The notes under the pieces are model-generated. The model was not told where the DNA came from and searched no databases. It worked only from the letters and a program-made list of their open reading frames with translations. From NCBI GenBank assembly GCA_028456385.1, contig JALNQF010000060.1:1-64000 (forward strand): 64,000 nucleotides of DNA. Reading direction: 5' to 3'. The stretch comes from Ophiosphaerella korrae (lineage: Eukaryota > Ascomycota > Dothideomycetes > Pleosporales > Phaeosphaeriaceae). The position numbers and the translations under genes were made by a program. Positions 12,741 to 24,029 of this stretch are shown piece after piece. How positions within the stretch are numbered: position 1 is the stretch's first letter; the number at the start of each line of letters is the position of its first letter.

Positions 12741-13729
12741 GCCTCTTCAGGCATCTCTGCTCGGGCTTGCTCTGCGAACGCCTTTGGCGGACTGTACAAA
12801 CAGTCCTCACTGGCGACACCTCGTCTCAGAACACAGGCATAGACTTATCTGAAGGGTGAAAGGGAAGGATGGTTTAGTAAACGAGAGAACAGCTTCTACT
12901 GTATTTGTAGTAGGCGAGAAGGTTGACACTGAAGCTACGCCCAGGTCGTAACCTTGCACATATGCTCCATGGCAAGGCTTTTTTTCCGGATGACGCAATA
13001 TCATTCCTACGCCCAACACGCTTCGATACTAGAATGTAGTCTAGCGTCACCGAGAAAGGGGACGGTATTCAGCATTAGCATGGAACTGGTGGGCTGCTTC
13101 CAGGATCGCTCAGTCCAGCCAGAGACAGTCAAGAGTTTTTGGGGGAGCCAGAGACACCACTTGCTCCTGGGCATACGAAGCGGAAAACATTGGGACACTT
13201 CCAGATCAAAGTGCTTCTGGGTACGAAGTGCTGTAATGCTGAGTAGAAGGAAAGAACCGTGAAGTGAATGAGTCGAGATCGTTTTGACTTTGAGGATTTG
13301 TCAATCAAGAACTCGTTCCAGTAGACGATACGATCGTAACTGTCTCTATTACGCTGTCTCTCGTATGTCGTATGGCATAAGCAGGTTTAGAACTGAACCC
13401 ATGTCCCGTTGATGAGAAGAACTACTTCTTGCTAGATGTGCGCTCCAGGCTTCCGAACCCAAGGTCTAGCTAACGATGCAAGTGTGTAATAAGGCTTTTC
13501 TGAAAGCTTTAGTATCCACCTCAAAACAAGGCCCTTACATGGCCGTTACGAAAAAGCCTTTTTATTAACACACCACGTTGGTTGCTTGGTCGCAGGAGTG
13601 TCTGAGCGATGGGTCCGTCTCGCTATGGAATAAATACCACGCCCCTGGTTTTCCAAAAGGGTGGAATGCCATTTGTTGCAAAATAAGTTACATGATAATC
13701 GTAGCATAGGCATAAGCGTAAGCAACCTA

Positions 13730-13813
13730 GTCAGCAGTATTACTACTGGTCAGCATTACCGGTCATCAGTATTACCGATCACAGCATTACTGGTCAGCGA
13801 CATTACTGATGTT
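13730..13813. repeat. Imperfect short direct repeats (GGTCAGCATTAC type)
   Basis: Five or so degenerate copies of a 16-20 base unit around ggtcagcattac / ggtcatcagtattacc follow one another, with changes at a few positions. It is too short and irregular for a CRISPR array or minisatellite of clear function. Nothing else like it was noticed in the window. Confidence 0.55.
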
Positions 13814-14099
13814 CAACTTTCGTAATGTTATTTACTGTACACAAGTTAATGGCCACTGACCTTTGCACTCTCCTGGCGCGGCCGCATAGCTTGCGAATGG
13901 ACCATCCACCGCCCGCCCCCCCAGGAATGCAGACCATCCATTGAGTAGGGGAGAGGCGCTGTGCCTGAAATCTTCCACCCATTTAGGGTTTGCACGGCTT
14001 TGCGAAACACAGGCACGTTGCGTAACTTCTCGTTAAGTTGCAACCGTTATTCATTACAGCCAGGTACGATATGCAGCTGCTTGGTGATCAAGATCTAAG

Positions 14100-14166
14100 T
14101 AGAGAATTCCACCAATAGGTTACCCCCAGCTTTCTAATCCTTCTCCTTGGCGAAGTTTTCTACGCC
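14100..14166. repeat. Dispersed transposon fragment, copy 1 of 3
   Basis: The segment from agagaattccaccaatagg to ctacgccgcct closely matches 17385-17450. Its second half also matches the reverse complement of about 61919-61955. The other two copies flank chromodomain relics, so this is probably the edge of the same mobile family without its coding part. Confidence 0.65.
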
Positions 14167-14282
14167 GCCTACTCGTGGCGACCACTAGCACAATGTTTTG
14201 CCGTTGATATCGCCTGCATCGTCACTCCATCTTGAATGGTAGGAGTTTCCCATTGGCGTTATACAAATATCAATCCGCAATC

Positions 14283-15589
14283 TTATACTTTCCAAACCTT
14301 ACCCACAAACTCAACCACATCATCCCAAAACGTCTCCGTCTCCTCTAGCGCCGCAAAATGGCCACCCTTTTCATGCTGCTTATACTGGACCAGGTCACAG
14401 TGTTTGCTCAACTGAGGTTCAGGCATAGTGAACAATTCCTGGGCGAAAAAGCTTATACCCGTTGGCTTTGGGATCTTTGGCTGCTGCACCGTCCCTTGGG
14501 CCCGGCGTATGATTTGGCGGTATGGGTAGATGGATCGTGGGTACCCGTTCGTGAACCAGTAGAGCGCTATGTTGAGGATGATGTGGTCCAGGGACGGTGT
14601 GGTGTCTGACCATTCGATAAATTTCTCACCGATCCTGTGATTCGACATGTGAGTTTTGTGGGATACAGGCATAGGGGAAGTTACTGAGGTGAGTTACCAT
14701 GCGAGTATAGACAGTGGGTTTGATGACACGACGTGACCGATTGTCGAGGGACGTGTGGCGTGGATTTGCTGGTATGCAGTGCCTGATTCATGGAATTGGC
14801 GGCCTCGTTCAAAACATCTCTTTTCAAGGACGTTGAGCTTTTCTGGGTCAATAGGTTCAGGGGTGATCATGAGGTTTACTGCGATTTCACTGGTCAGCTG
14901 AAACACTCTTTTTTTTTGCTCGGTCCATTGCCAACCCAAATGAACAGATGCCGCATGGTGAGAGGAACCTTACAGTGAACTGCAACACATTCGTCATACA
15001 TGGTCGCCATTGTACGCGCGAGAGCACTCCCCACGTCCCCACCCTGTGCGATGTATTTGGTAAGCCCTAGGTTCAGCATCAGTTGATGGCAGATTCGCGC
15101 CGAATCTGCCATCAACCAGTCTTGGTCTAACGGACCTCCTGAACTTAACGTGTACCCTGGCAAACTAGGGACGACGATGTGATACGGCAAGTCGTCCTTG
15201 TTAGGATACTGCTTCCTAATCAAGTCCAACATAGGGAGAAACTCGACGAAGCTACCGGGCCAGCCATGCATAAAGATAATCGGTATAGCATCCTTTTTAG
15301 TAGAAAAGTACCCGATAAAGTGGATGTCAAGGTCTTCGATTTTTATTTTATAATTGGCAAACGAGTTGATGTAGGATTCGTGCGCGCGCCAGTTAAATTT
15401 GTTTAGCCAAAAGTCCTTTGCATCAGAGAGCCAATGCCGCGTCACGCCGAAGTTTTGCACGGTTTGCGTGTTTTCCCAGGTTGCAGGGCCGACTCGGCTA
15501 AGGCGCAGGAGTTGCAGGCAGTCGGAGAGATCTTGGTCGGGGATGTGGAGAGTGAAGGGTTGTGCGGACGATGGGATTGAGTAGGCCAT
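14283..15589 (-). CDS. Epoxide hydrolase (alpha/beta hydrolase), three exons
   Basis: Exons on the minus strand are 15589-14974, 14878-14698 and 14634-14283. The introns are 95 bp (gtaagg...cag) and 63 bp (gtaact...cag), both keeping frame, for about 382 aa, which is normal for the microsomal-type family. The N-terminal EHN-like region is followed by the oxyanion-hole motif HGWPGS (108-113), the nucleophile Asp185 in QGGDVG, the HATRPSTIG segment in exon 2, and the catalytic His in GGHFAALE near the C-terminus. The expected reaction is opening of an epoxide to a diol by water, in detoxification or secondary metabolism; the substrate cannot be told. No signal peptide is visible. Confidence 0.88.
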
Positions 15590-16482
15590 GTTGAATTCTC
15601 TGTGTCTAGGCAGTGGAACCAGGACCCTTATGTGTTGAGTTCGTACGTGGTTGTGAGCCTAGAACTGTGGATGTTTATGATAGATTTGGAGTCCGTCGCT
15701 AAGCCTTTATAGTCACCTCTAGCGATGCATGGATGATGCATTATCACGGTTTCGTCGCGCCGGGGTCTCAAAAGAGGGTTCTTCCATGATGCTAGCAAGC
15801 GCGAGGTTCAATGTGTGGATCATCAACCTAACATGATTCGTCAGAATCCTCTTGCCGGAGTGTTTTATCTAGGCCCCACCCCGCTTCTGGCCCGTTCTTG
15901 CATCTGCCTGGGGTACCTTGAGCCTAGTTGCACTGAATGGGTGTGGGTTATCTGTCGGAGGGTCGGTCATGAAGATTCTGTCGGATGGTCGGATCATGGA
16001 GATCCTAAGCGATGGAACAATTCGCGATCGTTTTTGCACGTTCCACTGGGCTGCTTGCGGCATAGCGCTGATCTCCGTTGGATCTTCCGCCCTGTTTATA
16101 CTAGTCCACTCATAATGCTGTTGCCTGACCACAGATCGAAAGCTACTACCTTGTGACATCGGTACAAGTAGCATCCTCTCCCTGGCTTCTTCGGTTAGAG
16201 CCGGATGGGCGATTCCGACATGCTTGTGCGCAGACTGGAATGCGCTTGGCCTGTTGTATACGGTTAGCGTTTTTCGGTCAGTGCCACCTCAGCTCGATTC
16301 AGACTGCTGCCTGCCCGGACAAGCCAAACCCTCTCGCCAACTAATTATGCGCTTTGTGCAGACGACAAATTTGTTGAATGCTCTTACTAGGTTATTTAAT
16401 GTATGCCGGTCCGCCCTCTGTGTTGAAGACCTGCGTATTGTCAGGCCGATTCTCCTCAGGCATGGCGAGATAGCGAGGCTAG
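15590..16482. other. Intergenic, no gene seen
   Basis: Several overlapping short frames on both strands, none with recognisable motifs. It includes the upstream region of the epoxide hydrolase (15590 onward). Confidence 0.4.
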
Positions 16483-16992
16483 GTGATCTCGCAGCTATAC
16501 GTGTTGTCCTCACCACAATTCCAAGCTTCGCCGATCACGCCTTTCACCCTCGATGATCCGAATGTGTGTGAATCTGGAACACGTACCGTCCTTTCTGCGC
16601 TCTCTTCTCTGTCCAAGGCTGGTATATCTGCTACTAAGGACGGTCGGAAGCCGCTTTATATCACCTTCTCGACAACTGGGATTAGTGACAAGCAGACAGA
16701 TGTCCCGGCGCTCTTGTACCCGCTATATCATGTGACGCTCAAGGTTCCGCATCCGGATAAGAAGAAGACGGAGCAGATGGTTATAAGCGACAATGGTGCG
16801 AATATGCGGGATTTTGTTGTTGTGAGACCGACATTGCTCACAAGTGCGCCGCTGCGGGAATTGAACAAAGTCAGGGCGGGCTGGAAAGGGGCGTTGAAGC
16901 ACGTGTTCAGGGGCAAAATGAACCAGGCCCAGCGATGGGATACCAGATTGGAAGGGCGGATGTGGGAAAATGGATTTTCAGAGAAGCAATAG
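16483..16992 (+). pseudogene. C-terminal fragment of an NAD(P)-binding (SDR/NmrA-like) protein
   Basis: The open frame (169 codons) contains FTLDDPNVCESGT, then KPLYITFSTTGIS and later MRDFVVVRPTLLT. These are the middle and late parts of small fungal NAD(P)-binding Rossmann proteins. The glycine-rich dinucleotide motif that should open the fold is absent here and was not found in any upstream frame as far as 16100. I therefore treat it as a remnant. An unrecognised upstream exon is the alternative. Confidence 0.5.
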
Positions 16993-17037
16993 TGAAGGGG
17001 GGGATGGGAAGGGAAGGCAAGATACTTTCTTTGCGTA

Positions 17038-17253
17038 ATGGCACGTAGGCTAAGGATACTCGTTGGTTCATTTATAATTTTGAGTATCCTCCGCGATACT
17101 TCTGCCCTAAAATCTTATGCACACCTTACTCTTGTCGACGGTTCAGTATTATCGGAGGAAGATATGAACCGCGCATTTATAGTGGGCGGGATATGCAGCT
17201 TGCTTAGTTCATTTGGGGATGCTAAATACTATGCAGCAAATACATCGTCATGA
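17038..17253 (+). other. Small open frame, unrecognised
   Basis: A 71-codon frame starts with a basic and then hydrophobic segment (about residues 3-20) that could be a signal or membrane segment. No motif is recognised and no promoter or intron evidence supports it, so it may be chance. Confidence 0.15.
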
Positions 17254-17384
17254 AAAAGTACTCCGAGGAGGAAGACATGTGGACTAAAGACAAGAGTTCC
17301 TTTGATGTAGAAAGCGGGATTAAGGGTAGGAATTTCCAAATAAGACATCTATGTGCCTGCTTTATGATCAAAATATAAATAGAG

Positions 17385-17450
17385 AATTCTACCAATAAAA
17401 TTACCCAGCTTCTAATCCTTCTCCTTAGCGAAAGTTTCTACGCCGCCTGA
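17385..17450. repeat. Dispersed transposon fragment, copy 2 of 3
   Basis: Close match to 14100-14166 over about 65 bases. Onward to 17520 it also matches the reverse complement of the region downstream of the chromodomain relic at 61600-61941 (for example ggcttgttgtca). This ties the repeat to the chromodomain family. Confidence 0.7.
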
Positions 17451-17520
17451 CCAACCTATTTATTGGCTTGTTGTCATCTGAATGGTCGTCAGAATCCCTA
17501 TCTGCCTTCCAGCACTAGGT

Positions 17521-18524
17521 CTAGTAATCTAGCCTTTTTGGAGGCCCTAGTCGAGTCGGATTAGCTCTATGGAAGTTATGGAGCTTCTGTGGGCTATTCT
17601 TGAAGTTGGCCGCGTTGTACCACTTCGGATCATCGGCGTAGTTAACCCACTTTACGTGGTATTGGAGCTTTCCTGAAAGTATACGAACCTTCAAAATTTC
17701 CTTAACCTCATATTCGGCTTCTTCTTCATCTTCTTGGGTGGGCGAAGCTAAGTCGGACTGGGAGCGCGCTGCTAGAGCGCCCTCAAGCCTAAGTCCAAGG
17801 GAGGACTCGTGAGAATTTGTGGTCTGGGAATCATCAATTTGCTTGTTTACCTCAGCTTCTTTCTCTGAAAACATTATATCGTCTATTTTTCTGTTAGAAC
17901 CTATGGGTGATTGGTGTCCAGATGGTTAATCTCACCAATGTGCTTCCAATACTCATCATCGGCTCAGTTACTAAGAGCATCTTCGTCATCGCAGCCATTC
18001 TTTGATTTGTTCTACTACGAGGAAAGTGGCGTATTATCTTCGCTTTCGTTTTGATCGGCCTGTGGTACAATCTTGGTAGAATATTCTGTTCTCCTAGTGG
18101 CATGTGGTGGAGCAGGAGTGGAAGACGATATAGAACGGCTGGTGTATATCGTATTGGACGGAGATTGCCTTTGCTACCTCGAAGCGTCTTTGATGCAGGT
18201 AACGCTCTGTTTCGATGTTTGTTCTCGGCTTTGATGCTTCTGACTTGCGCTGTCGCCTAGTAGAGGACGTTTTCGCTTGCGGGTTGGTAATTTTGCGTCT
18301 TCGCTGGTGTTGCTCTTGTTATTGGTATTGCCTCTGTCACTGCTACCGCTGCTCGTACTTCCTATGATACGTAGTCTCGCTTAGAATTATTAGCCTTGCG
18401 GAATAAAGCTGAAATAGTAGGCTGTTTACCTTTCTTCTTAGCCTGTGTATTAGTCGGGGGCTCTTGCGTGGATGTGGATTGCTAATGCAGGGCTTTACTA
18501 GCTTGAGAATTTGCTCTATCCATC
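17521..18524 (-). pseudogene. Chromodomain protein relic of mobile-element origin (copy A)
   Basis: The last 117 codons (17874-17521) are open and end in a chromodomain. EYEVKEILKVRILSGKLQYH is followed by VKWVNYADDPKWYNAANFKN and the tail KLHNFHRANPTRLGPPKR. Upstream minus-strand frames to about 18524 contain coding-like pieces interrupted by stops and shifts, including MDRANSQASKALH and a PCNA-box-like QPTISALFRK. The chromodomain and tail are closely paralleled by the plus-strand copy at 61600-61941. Chromodomains at such C-termini usually come from retroelement integrases or related genes; the parent element is not identified. Confidence 0.65.
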
Positions 18525-20303
18525 GACTTTAAGCTGAGTGTGTCGATTGTGCTTGTGTGGGCCTCTGTATTGTAGCACGGAGTGCTCGAAAGACAGAAGA
18601 GTGGAGGCCGATTACTCCTTTGTGAAGTCGTATCTCCCCACCACTAGGTAGGCTGGGTAGCGGGAAGTCCATCATCGTGAGCGCTCTTCAAATGTCAGTT
18701 GCCTATGAAAGCAGGTTTGTCCTGTTGCTGGATGCTGTGAGGCATACGAAGCAGCAGGTGTTTGTTCAGGACAAGAACAGAATGGGGGACCCCGTTTCGC
18801 TCCATTTTGTAGTTTGCAGAGAGGCTCTAGGGAGGTGTCGCCCGTCAAATCGACAATAAAGCAGAAGCTGAATGAAGGCGATTGGGCACAGCTAGAGGAT
18901 GTATACAGATAGGACTCAGATGTAGTGTAAGAGAGCCGAGATAGCAAACATGCAGACTATACCCGAACCCGCAAGGCAAGAGTCGAAGCAGAAAGGTCTA
19001 TCCTATACGAGAATCGCGGGACGAATAAGCAGTTGATCGAGTTGATCGAGTTGAGCGCAGGAGTGTAACTAGTTTAATAGCCTAGATAGTTTGCATTGTG
19101 TTGCATTTGAACTAAGGGCGCTGCTATGCGCTACAATCTAGGGCACGACATATAGTAAGAGCGAGTTATATAAGGGATCGATAGATGACGTAGTCAAGAT
19201 GTATAATTGTATTCTAATAGTTCCTCAACTAAGCTAGGCTAGTACTATATATAGTAAGGAGGCTAGCGTCCTTAGCCCCGTAACAAGTTGCGTAGGCGTT
19301 CACACACCAAATGTAAAGAGTCGTAGCGAGCCACAATATCGAAGAAGAAGTGAAATGGTGTCGCGGGAACAGGCGAAGGCCTATGTCAAGCACGCAGGCG
19401 CAGCTGAGGACCTGTAGGATGTGGGGGTAGCTGATGGTTCTTTTCATACGGAGTTTGAGAAGCTGCGCTAGGCAACACGTGACGCGTTTCTTTCCATCTC
19501 CCGAGGTCGGATCATCAAGGACCCAGCATGGTGGCTCTGATTGGACCAGACGATCTTCACACATGCAGCCTCAACAGCCTTGTGGAGCTTGCTACGAAAA
19601 GGTGCAAAGGCACGCATATCGTAAGGATGCGATTGCTCGTTCAGAAACAACCACAATTCTTCCCGTCTTGAGGAAGCCTGAATAGCTTTAGTATACTTTC
19701 CGATTGCTATTTACATTTGCAAAGTGCATCGAAGACATTCAGCCCTACGCGTTTTTCGACCAACTAATTGCTTGCACTGGTGACGCTGCGCAACTATTTG
19801 AACCTGAAATGCCCGTGAGCGGCCCCAGAGGCGGACGTCGCAAAGGCAGGAGCACAATTGTGAGCACATGCGGCGGTCGATGCCCCTAAGGGGCGCCCAA
19901 GCTGATACAGGGTGCAGTGGGAATGGGAAATATACACACCCGGCGCCGAAGTCTATGAACAACTCTGGCACATTCGCAGGGTGCCCGCAACCGTAACGCC
20001 ACAGCTACCGAACGATTGCCCGATATCGAATGCGCGCACACGAATACTAGGCCGACGATGCACAGAGGCCGGAATTTCTATGCAGTGGAGATTGTACACC
20101 TACTTACTCGAGAGCTATCTACAGAAACGGCTGAGACTCGGTAAAATTCACGATATCTCTTCTAGTGACTGTATGGCTAATCAGAACGTTAACCAGGGAA
20201 TTGCCATAATCGGCGATTGCCAGATCAATCAATTGCGTGGACGCGATCGCGTCGACACGACAGGATTGCCAACTTTGACTTGAAAGGCGCTCAATTTATC
20301 GAA
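18525..20303. other. Intergenic, no confident gene
   Basis: Many short overlapping frames on both strands, none recognised. The longest is a plus-strand frame at 19912-20283. A TpA-rich patch at about 19050-19260 resembles a mildly mutated repeat remnant but has no identifiable ends. Confidence 0.4.
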
Positions 20304-21740
20304 CTACTGCGCCGGCAAGCAACTCCCCTTGAACCACGGCACATATACATCCTTCACCCAATTCCCAATCCTCTTTAGGCCTGTAAGAACCTGATAGCAT
20401 CCCTCCAAAGTCGCCGTGGTACCGAAGTCGGATTCCCCACCAACAATCTTTATTTCGTCCTCTCCGTCTAATGCGAAGAACAAGCTCCACCTCCCGCCAA
20501 CCAGCATGATGAGCGGAAGTGGCATAGATACAATATTGCGCTTGGTAGGTGGGAGGAGAGTTCGAAGGCGATTGAAATGCGTGGCTGCCCAGAGGGAGAG
20601 CTGAGTAATGGCTGTATGTTCGTCTCCACCAGGTGTTTTCGTCTCGATGGATATCACTATCGGCTTGAAGCGGTTTGAATATGTGTGATTGATACTGTCG
20701 ATGCCGCTACCCGCAGTAAGCACCTGTTTGACGGGTCCAGCTGGGACCAGTGATTCATCGGCACATATGATCAAGTCGACAAGCTTGCTTTCGATGTCGC
20801 CGTCGGGTCGCTTTGGGAGCAGTTTCCTCTCCGGGCGATAGCTGGTGGCGATGTACTGCCGAAAACCGGGCACATTTTCGAGGAATTGGTCTAGCATCAG
20901 TGAGTGGACGTAGGCGTTCCAATTTCCTTCGGATAGGTTCTCTCTGTCGTGATTCAGGGTCCTGGCGTGAATCTTCTTCATGAGTTTGAGCTCGTCCAGC
21001 AGCTCAGATTTGGAAAAGTCGCTCGGAGTTTCGTTCCACCACCACTCTTCCGGTCGTGGCACAGCTCTCGTGAACTCTACTTTGACCTCGTGAGGAATGA
21101 TGCATTTCCCGCGCCTAGCAGCCTCCACATCGTACCACAGCTCTTGAATTTCCTCCGGAAACTCGGAAGGGTCAATGTTCCTTCTGTTCACCTCCCGACT
21201 CAGCATCCTAAGATCGACCATGCTCTTGACTGGGCTCCTGGACCGGCTGCTCACTGTCTTTGCCGGACTGGAAGTTTGTGCTGTCGTCCCTGAGACGACG
21301 CTGCCGGTATCCGGGGTAGCACGCGTCCATGAAGATTCTGAAGGCGGCCCATATTTCCATGACGCTGAACGCGGAACAGCGACGGAATTGTGGTTCGTGG
21401 GAGGTAGTCCCGCGAAGTCACCGCCCTCTATAGCGCATTCCTCCTCCACATCTTCCGATATCCTCATTGCAGCCACCTGTTCCGTCACCTTTACCTCCCG
21501 TCGACCGCTCCAGGCCTTCGCCTTTTGTGACCTTGTTTGCATTGTTCTTCGATCCATCCGCGTTGGTCGTGTTCGCGGTGCAGTGTGAGCAGCTCTCGAC
21601 GACCGAAGCGAGCATCGTGCATGCTGAGCAGGGAGCTTCGCCGACTGGCTGCGGGCTGCGAACACCTGATCTAGCCACGAAGCGACGCTGTGCGCGGACG
21701 AGTACGTCGATAATACGCCCGACAGATTGTGTTCGTCCAT
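20304..21740 (-). CDS. Fungal PD-(D/E)XK nuclease-like protein, single exon
   Basis: Intact frame of 478 aa. An N-terminal WLDQV motif and a Ser/Arg-rich linker precede a helical region (about 180-300). The core motif VDLIICAD has Asp322 and is followed by VISIETKTPGG with Glu366 and Lys368, then a QLSLWAATHF helix. This D...ExK plus Q-x-x-x-W arrangement is that of the PD-(D/E)XK-like proteins widespread in fungi and found near recognition and effector genes. Function in fungi is not established; DNA cleavage is inferred from the fold only. It is a paralogue in architecture of 11405-12740. The start is the first in-frame ATG before the conserved N-terminal motif. Confidence 0.82.
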   Translation of the reverse strand: MDEHNLSGVLSTYSSAHSVASWLDQVFAARSQSAKLPAQHARCSLRSSRAAHTAPRTRPTRMDRRTMQTRSQKAKAWSGRREVKVTEQVAAMRISEDVEEECAIEGGDFAGLPPTNHNSVAVPRSASWKYGPPSESSWTRATPDTGSVVSGTTAQTSSPAKTVSSRSRSPVKSMVDLRMLSREVNRRNIDPSEFPEEIQELWYDVEAARRGKCIIPHEVKVEFTRAVPRPEEWWWNETPSDFSKSELLDELKLMKKIHARTLNHDRENLSEGNWNAYVHSLMLDQFLENVPGFRQYIATSYRPERKLLPKRPDGDIESKLVDLIICADESLVPAGPVKQVLTAGSGIDSINHTYSNRFKPIVISIETKTPGGDEHTAITQLSLWAATHFNRLRTLLPPTKRNIVSMPLPLIMLVGGRWSLFFALDGEDEIKIVGGESDFGTTATLEGCYQVLTGLKRIGNWVKDVYVPWFKGSCLPAQ

Positions 21741-22540
21741 AGTGAATGTGTGTTGGATGGCAGAAGTATTGAGAGCGTTGTGGGTGATGTCGATGATGTC
21801 GCAGTTTGAGCGTGTCTTTGATGGTCTGTCGCGGTTGTCCGGGCAGCGGCCAAGGTCCAGTCACCCCGCGCTGGCTGGTACCACCACGACCATCATCTCG
21901 ACAGCAAAACCACAAAAGCACCAACTCGAGTTTCTAGAAAACATAAGATGGTACCTGTAGAGCCACCGTCGCGGCCACGGCAGGGGAGAGAGCCCGAAAT
22001 CCCGCGAGCACAATACACTCTTCCCGTGGGATATTATGCAGGCTACCAGGATCTACACCAGCGCGGAAACCTTGGATGAACAACTGCAGACGCAACGCCC
22101 GCGACCGGCTAGCCAAACCAGGCTGCATGTCATCTAACCATGGGCTTGCCAAGGATGCCATGGGCCTAATGTCGCAAGTGCGTAGTAGTACATAACGGTC
22201 CGGCAGCAGAATACCGAGCTTGAGTGAGCGATTTGCACTATATATCTTAGCAATCTTTTTATACAAGAAATCTTCTCCTAGCTTCCCCACTCAATCTTCC
22301 TTTTAACATATCTTATCAGGGCAAGCGCCAAAGATTCGTCGACAATGTTGCCGTCTGAAAATGCCGTTGTAACGACTATTGATGATTCCCTTTCAACTTG
22401 ACAATAGGGTGGTGATGAGACAGTCTCGTGCACTGATTTTCACGTTGGAAATCTTCTTCTTAACTTATACCTACCACCTCTAGAGGTGTTGAAAGACACA
22501 TCGGACTGCAAGGACCTCGCGCTCTCAATCGCTATCGACT
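21741..22540. other. Intergenic, no gene seen
   Basis: Upstream region of the minus-strand PD-(D/E)XK gene and the likely lost 5' part of the dimethylformamidase-like relic. Frames here are short and unrecognised. Confidence 0.35.
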
Positions 22541-22544
22541 CTTC

Positions 22545-23963
22545 CTGGGAGCAGCTTTTTATCTGGTCATCGTCCGAATCAAAACCGCAAGAGGCCGCAT
22601 CTATGAGAGAGAGTGCTTCTTTATCGTCAAGTTCAAAGCCCCTAGCTCTGTAGATTTTGTTATAATACACACGACTTCAACGGTTCTGGCATACAATGAC
22701 TGGAGTGGTACCAATCGCTACCGTAGAGTCGCTGACGGCTATCAGAATGATACACCGAGTTTTCTTTCCAGTACCCAGCGACCAATTGCCAGAGGTATGC
22801 TTCGGATTCTTCAGAATGTGTCTCGCGAAGCCAACAGAGAAATGGTAGTGGCTCATGGGGACATGCCTAGATACTTGCACTTGGAGTATGCCTGGTACTT
22901 TCGATACTCTCGCCACTATACCAATGCTGAATGGGCAACTTACGAGCGTCCCTTCACCGTGTGGGCCGAGGAAGAGGGCTACAAGGTCTACCACCTTACG
23001 CAATCGGATTTGCACACTAATCCGAGCTGTCTATCCGGGTACAAAACTGTCGTTATTGTTGGCCACGATGAGTATTGGACACGGGAAATGAGAGACGCCA
23101 TGGACCTTCATGTGAACGAAGGGGGTAACCTCGCGCGGTTCGGGGGCAACTTCATTTGGCAAGTAAGAATGGACGAGAAGATACATACACAGTACTGCTA
23201 CAGGGTGCTGACAGTGAATCCTATAACGAAGAGCGACCCGAAGAAAACAACAACGTTTTGAGACTGGGGGCCCATCGGTCGGCCAGGAGCACAAAAATTT
23301 GGAGTCACCGGCACAATGGTATGTTGTGAAGTATTCAACGGCTGAACTTCTGCTAATCACGTCTCTGCTCAATAGGGATGCTATACGCGCTACTGTATGG
23401 CAGCACCACGCTTATCGGGCGGTTTCCAAGTGTGTATATAAAACCGAGCATTAGGCCCTAGAAGGGACGGAATTGCGCTACGGAGACAACATAGACGCGT
23501 ATCCGATCAATATCGCAGCGTTTGGGGTCGATGGGGCCGACTATGAAATTCATAAGGGAATTCAGTATCCCACAGACAAAGACGGTGCGCCCGAAAGTTT
23601 AGAAATCATTGCTATGTGTCCGGGCCGTGTTCGGCGAAGTTGACTTGTTCTCTGGATCTGAACTGACCGGTGGCCCTCTCACTAAAGTGTAAGTTTAGGA
23701 GTATCTAAAGCTCAAATGCAAGTGGAAATTAATAAATCTACCGCAGTATCGGACTTTTTGAGGAATCGTACAAAGGTATGAAGATGGAAATGCCTGAGTA
23801 CTTGCGCGATAGAGAATATGGCTGCGGAGTGATTGGAAGCTTCACTAAAGGTAAGGGTGAGGGCTTTTGTGCACGTACTTGTGAATCGGTTGTTGGCTTC
23901 ATCAGGTGGGATGCTTCTGTAGAACTGATCACGAAGAACGTCTTGAACAGATTTCTGAGGTGA
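22545..23963 (+). pseudogene. N,N-dimethylformamidase beta-subunit-like protein, broken
   Basis: A plus-strand frame beginning near 22545 carries the family segments: AFYLVIVRIKTARGR, STVLAYNDWSGTNRY, ERPFTVWAEEEGY, VVIVGHDEYWTREMRDA and GGNLARFGGNFIWQVR. It then meets a TGA at 23259-23261 that stands where Trp is expected. Matching sequence continues past it (DWGPIGRPGAQKFGVTGT), a likely intron (from about 23321), a frameshift, a TAG in place of Trp in the H-W-A-L-E block, a second frameshift, another likely intron, and the intact end YGCGVIGSFTKGKGEGF to 23963. In the known enzyme this subunit helps hydrolyse dimethylformamide; fungal relatives have unknown substrates. Two nonsense changes and two shifts argue for a dead gene. 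Confidence 0.7.
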
Positions 23964-24029
23964 AGTTGAAACTGTATCCAATATTGGGCTTATGGGTGTC
24001 TAGAACAATTTACAAAAGAATCTCATCAC

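Larger units (their letters stand above)
12741..14282. other. Long intergenic stretch, no gene seen
   Basis: Only short frames without recognisable similarity occur. A minus-phase read at 12725-12830 could be a frame-shifted tail of the upstream PD-(D/E)XK gene. The stretch also holds a short tandem-like repeat (13730-13813) and a transposon fragment shared with two other places in the window (about 14100-14166), both listed separately. Confidence 0.4.

Noticed and set aside
13730..13813. Possible CRISPR array.
   Set aside because: Units are short, degenerate and lack spacers; the genome is eukaryotic.
19912..20283. A 123-codon plus-strand frame.
   Set aside because: No recognisable motif, no supporting splice or promoter signals, and competing frames on the other strand.
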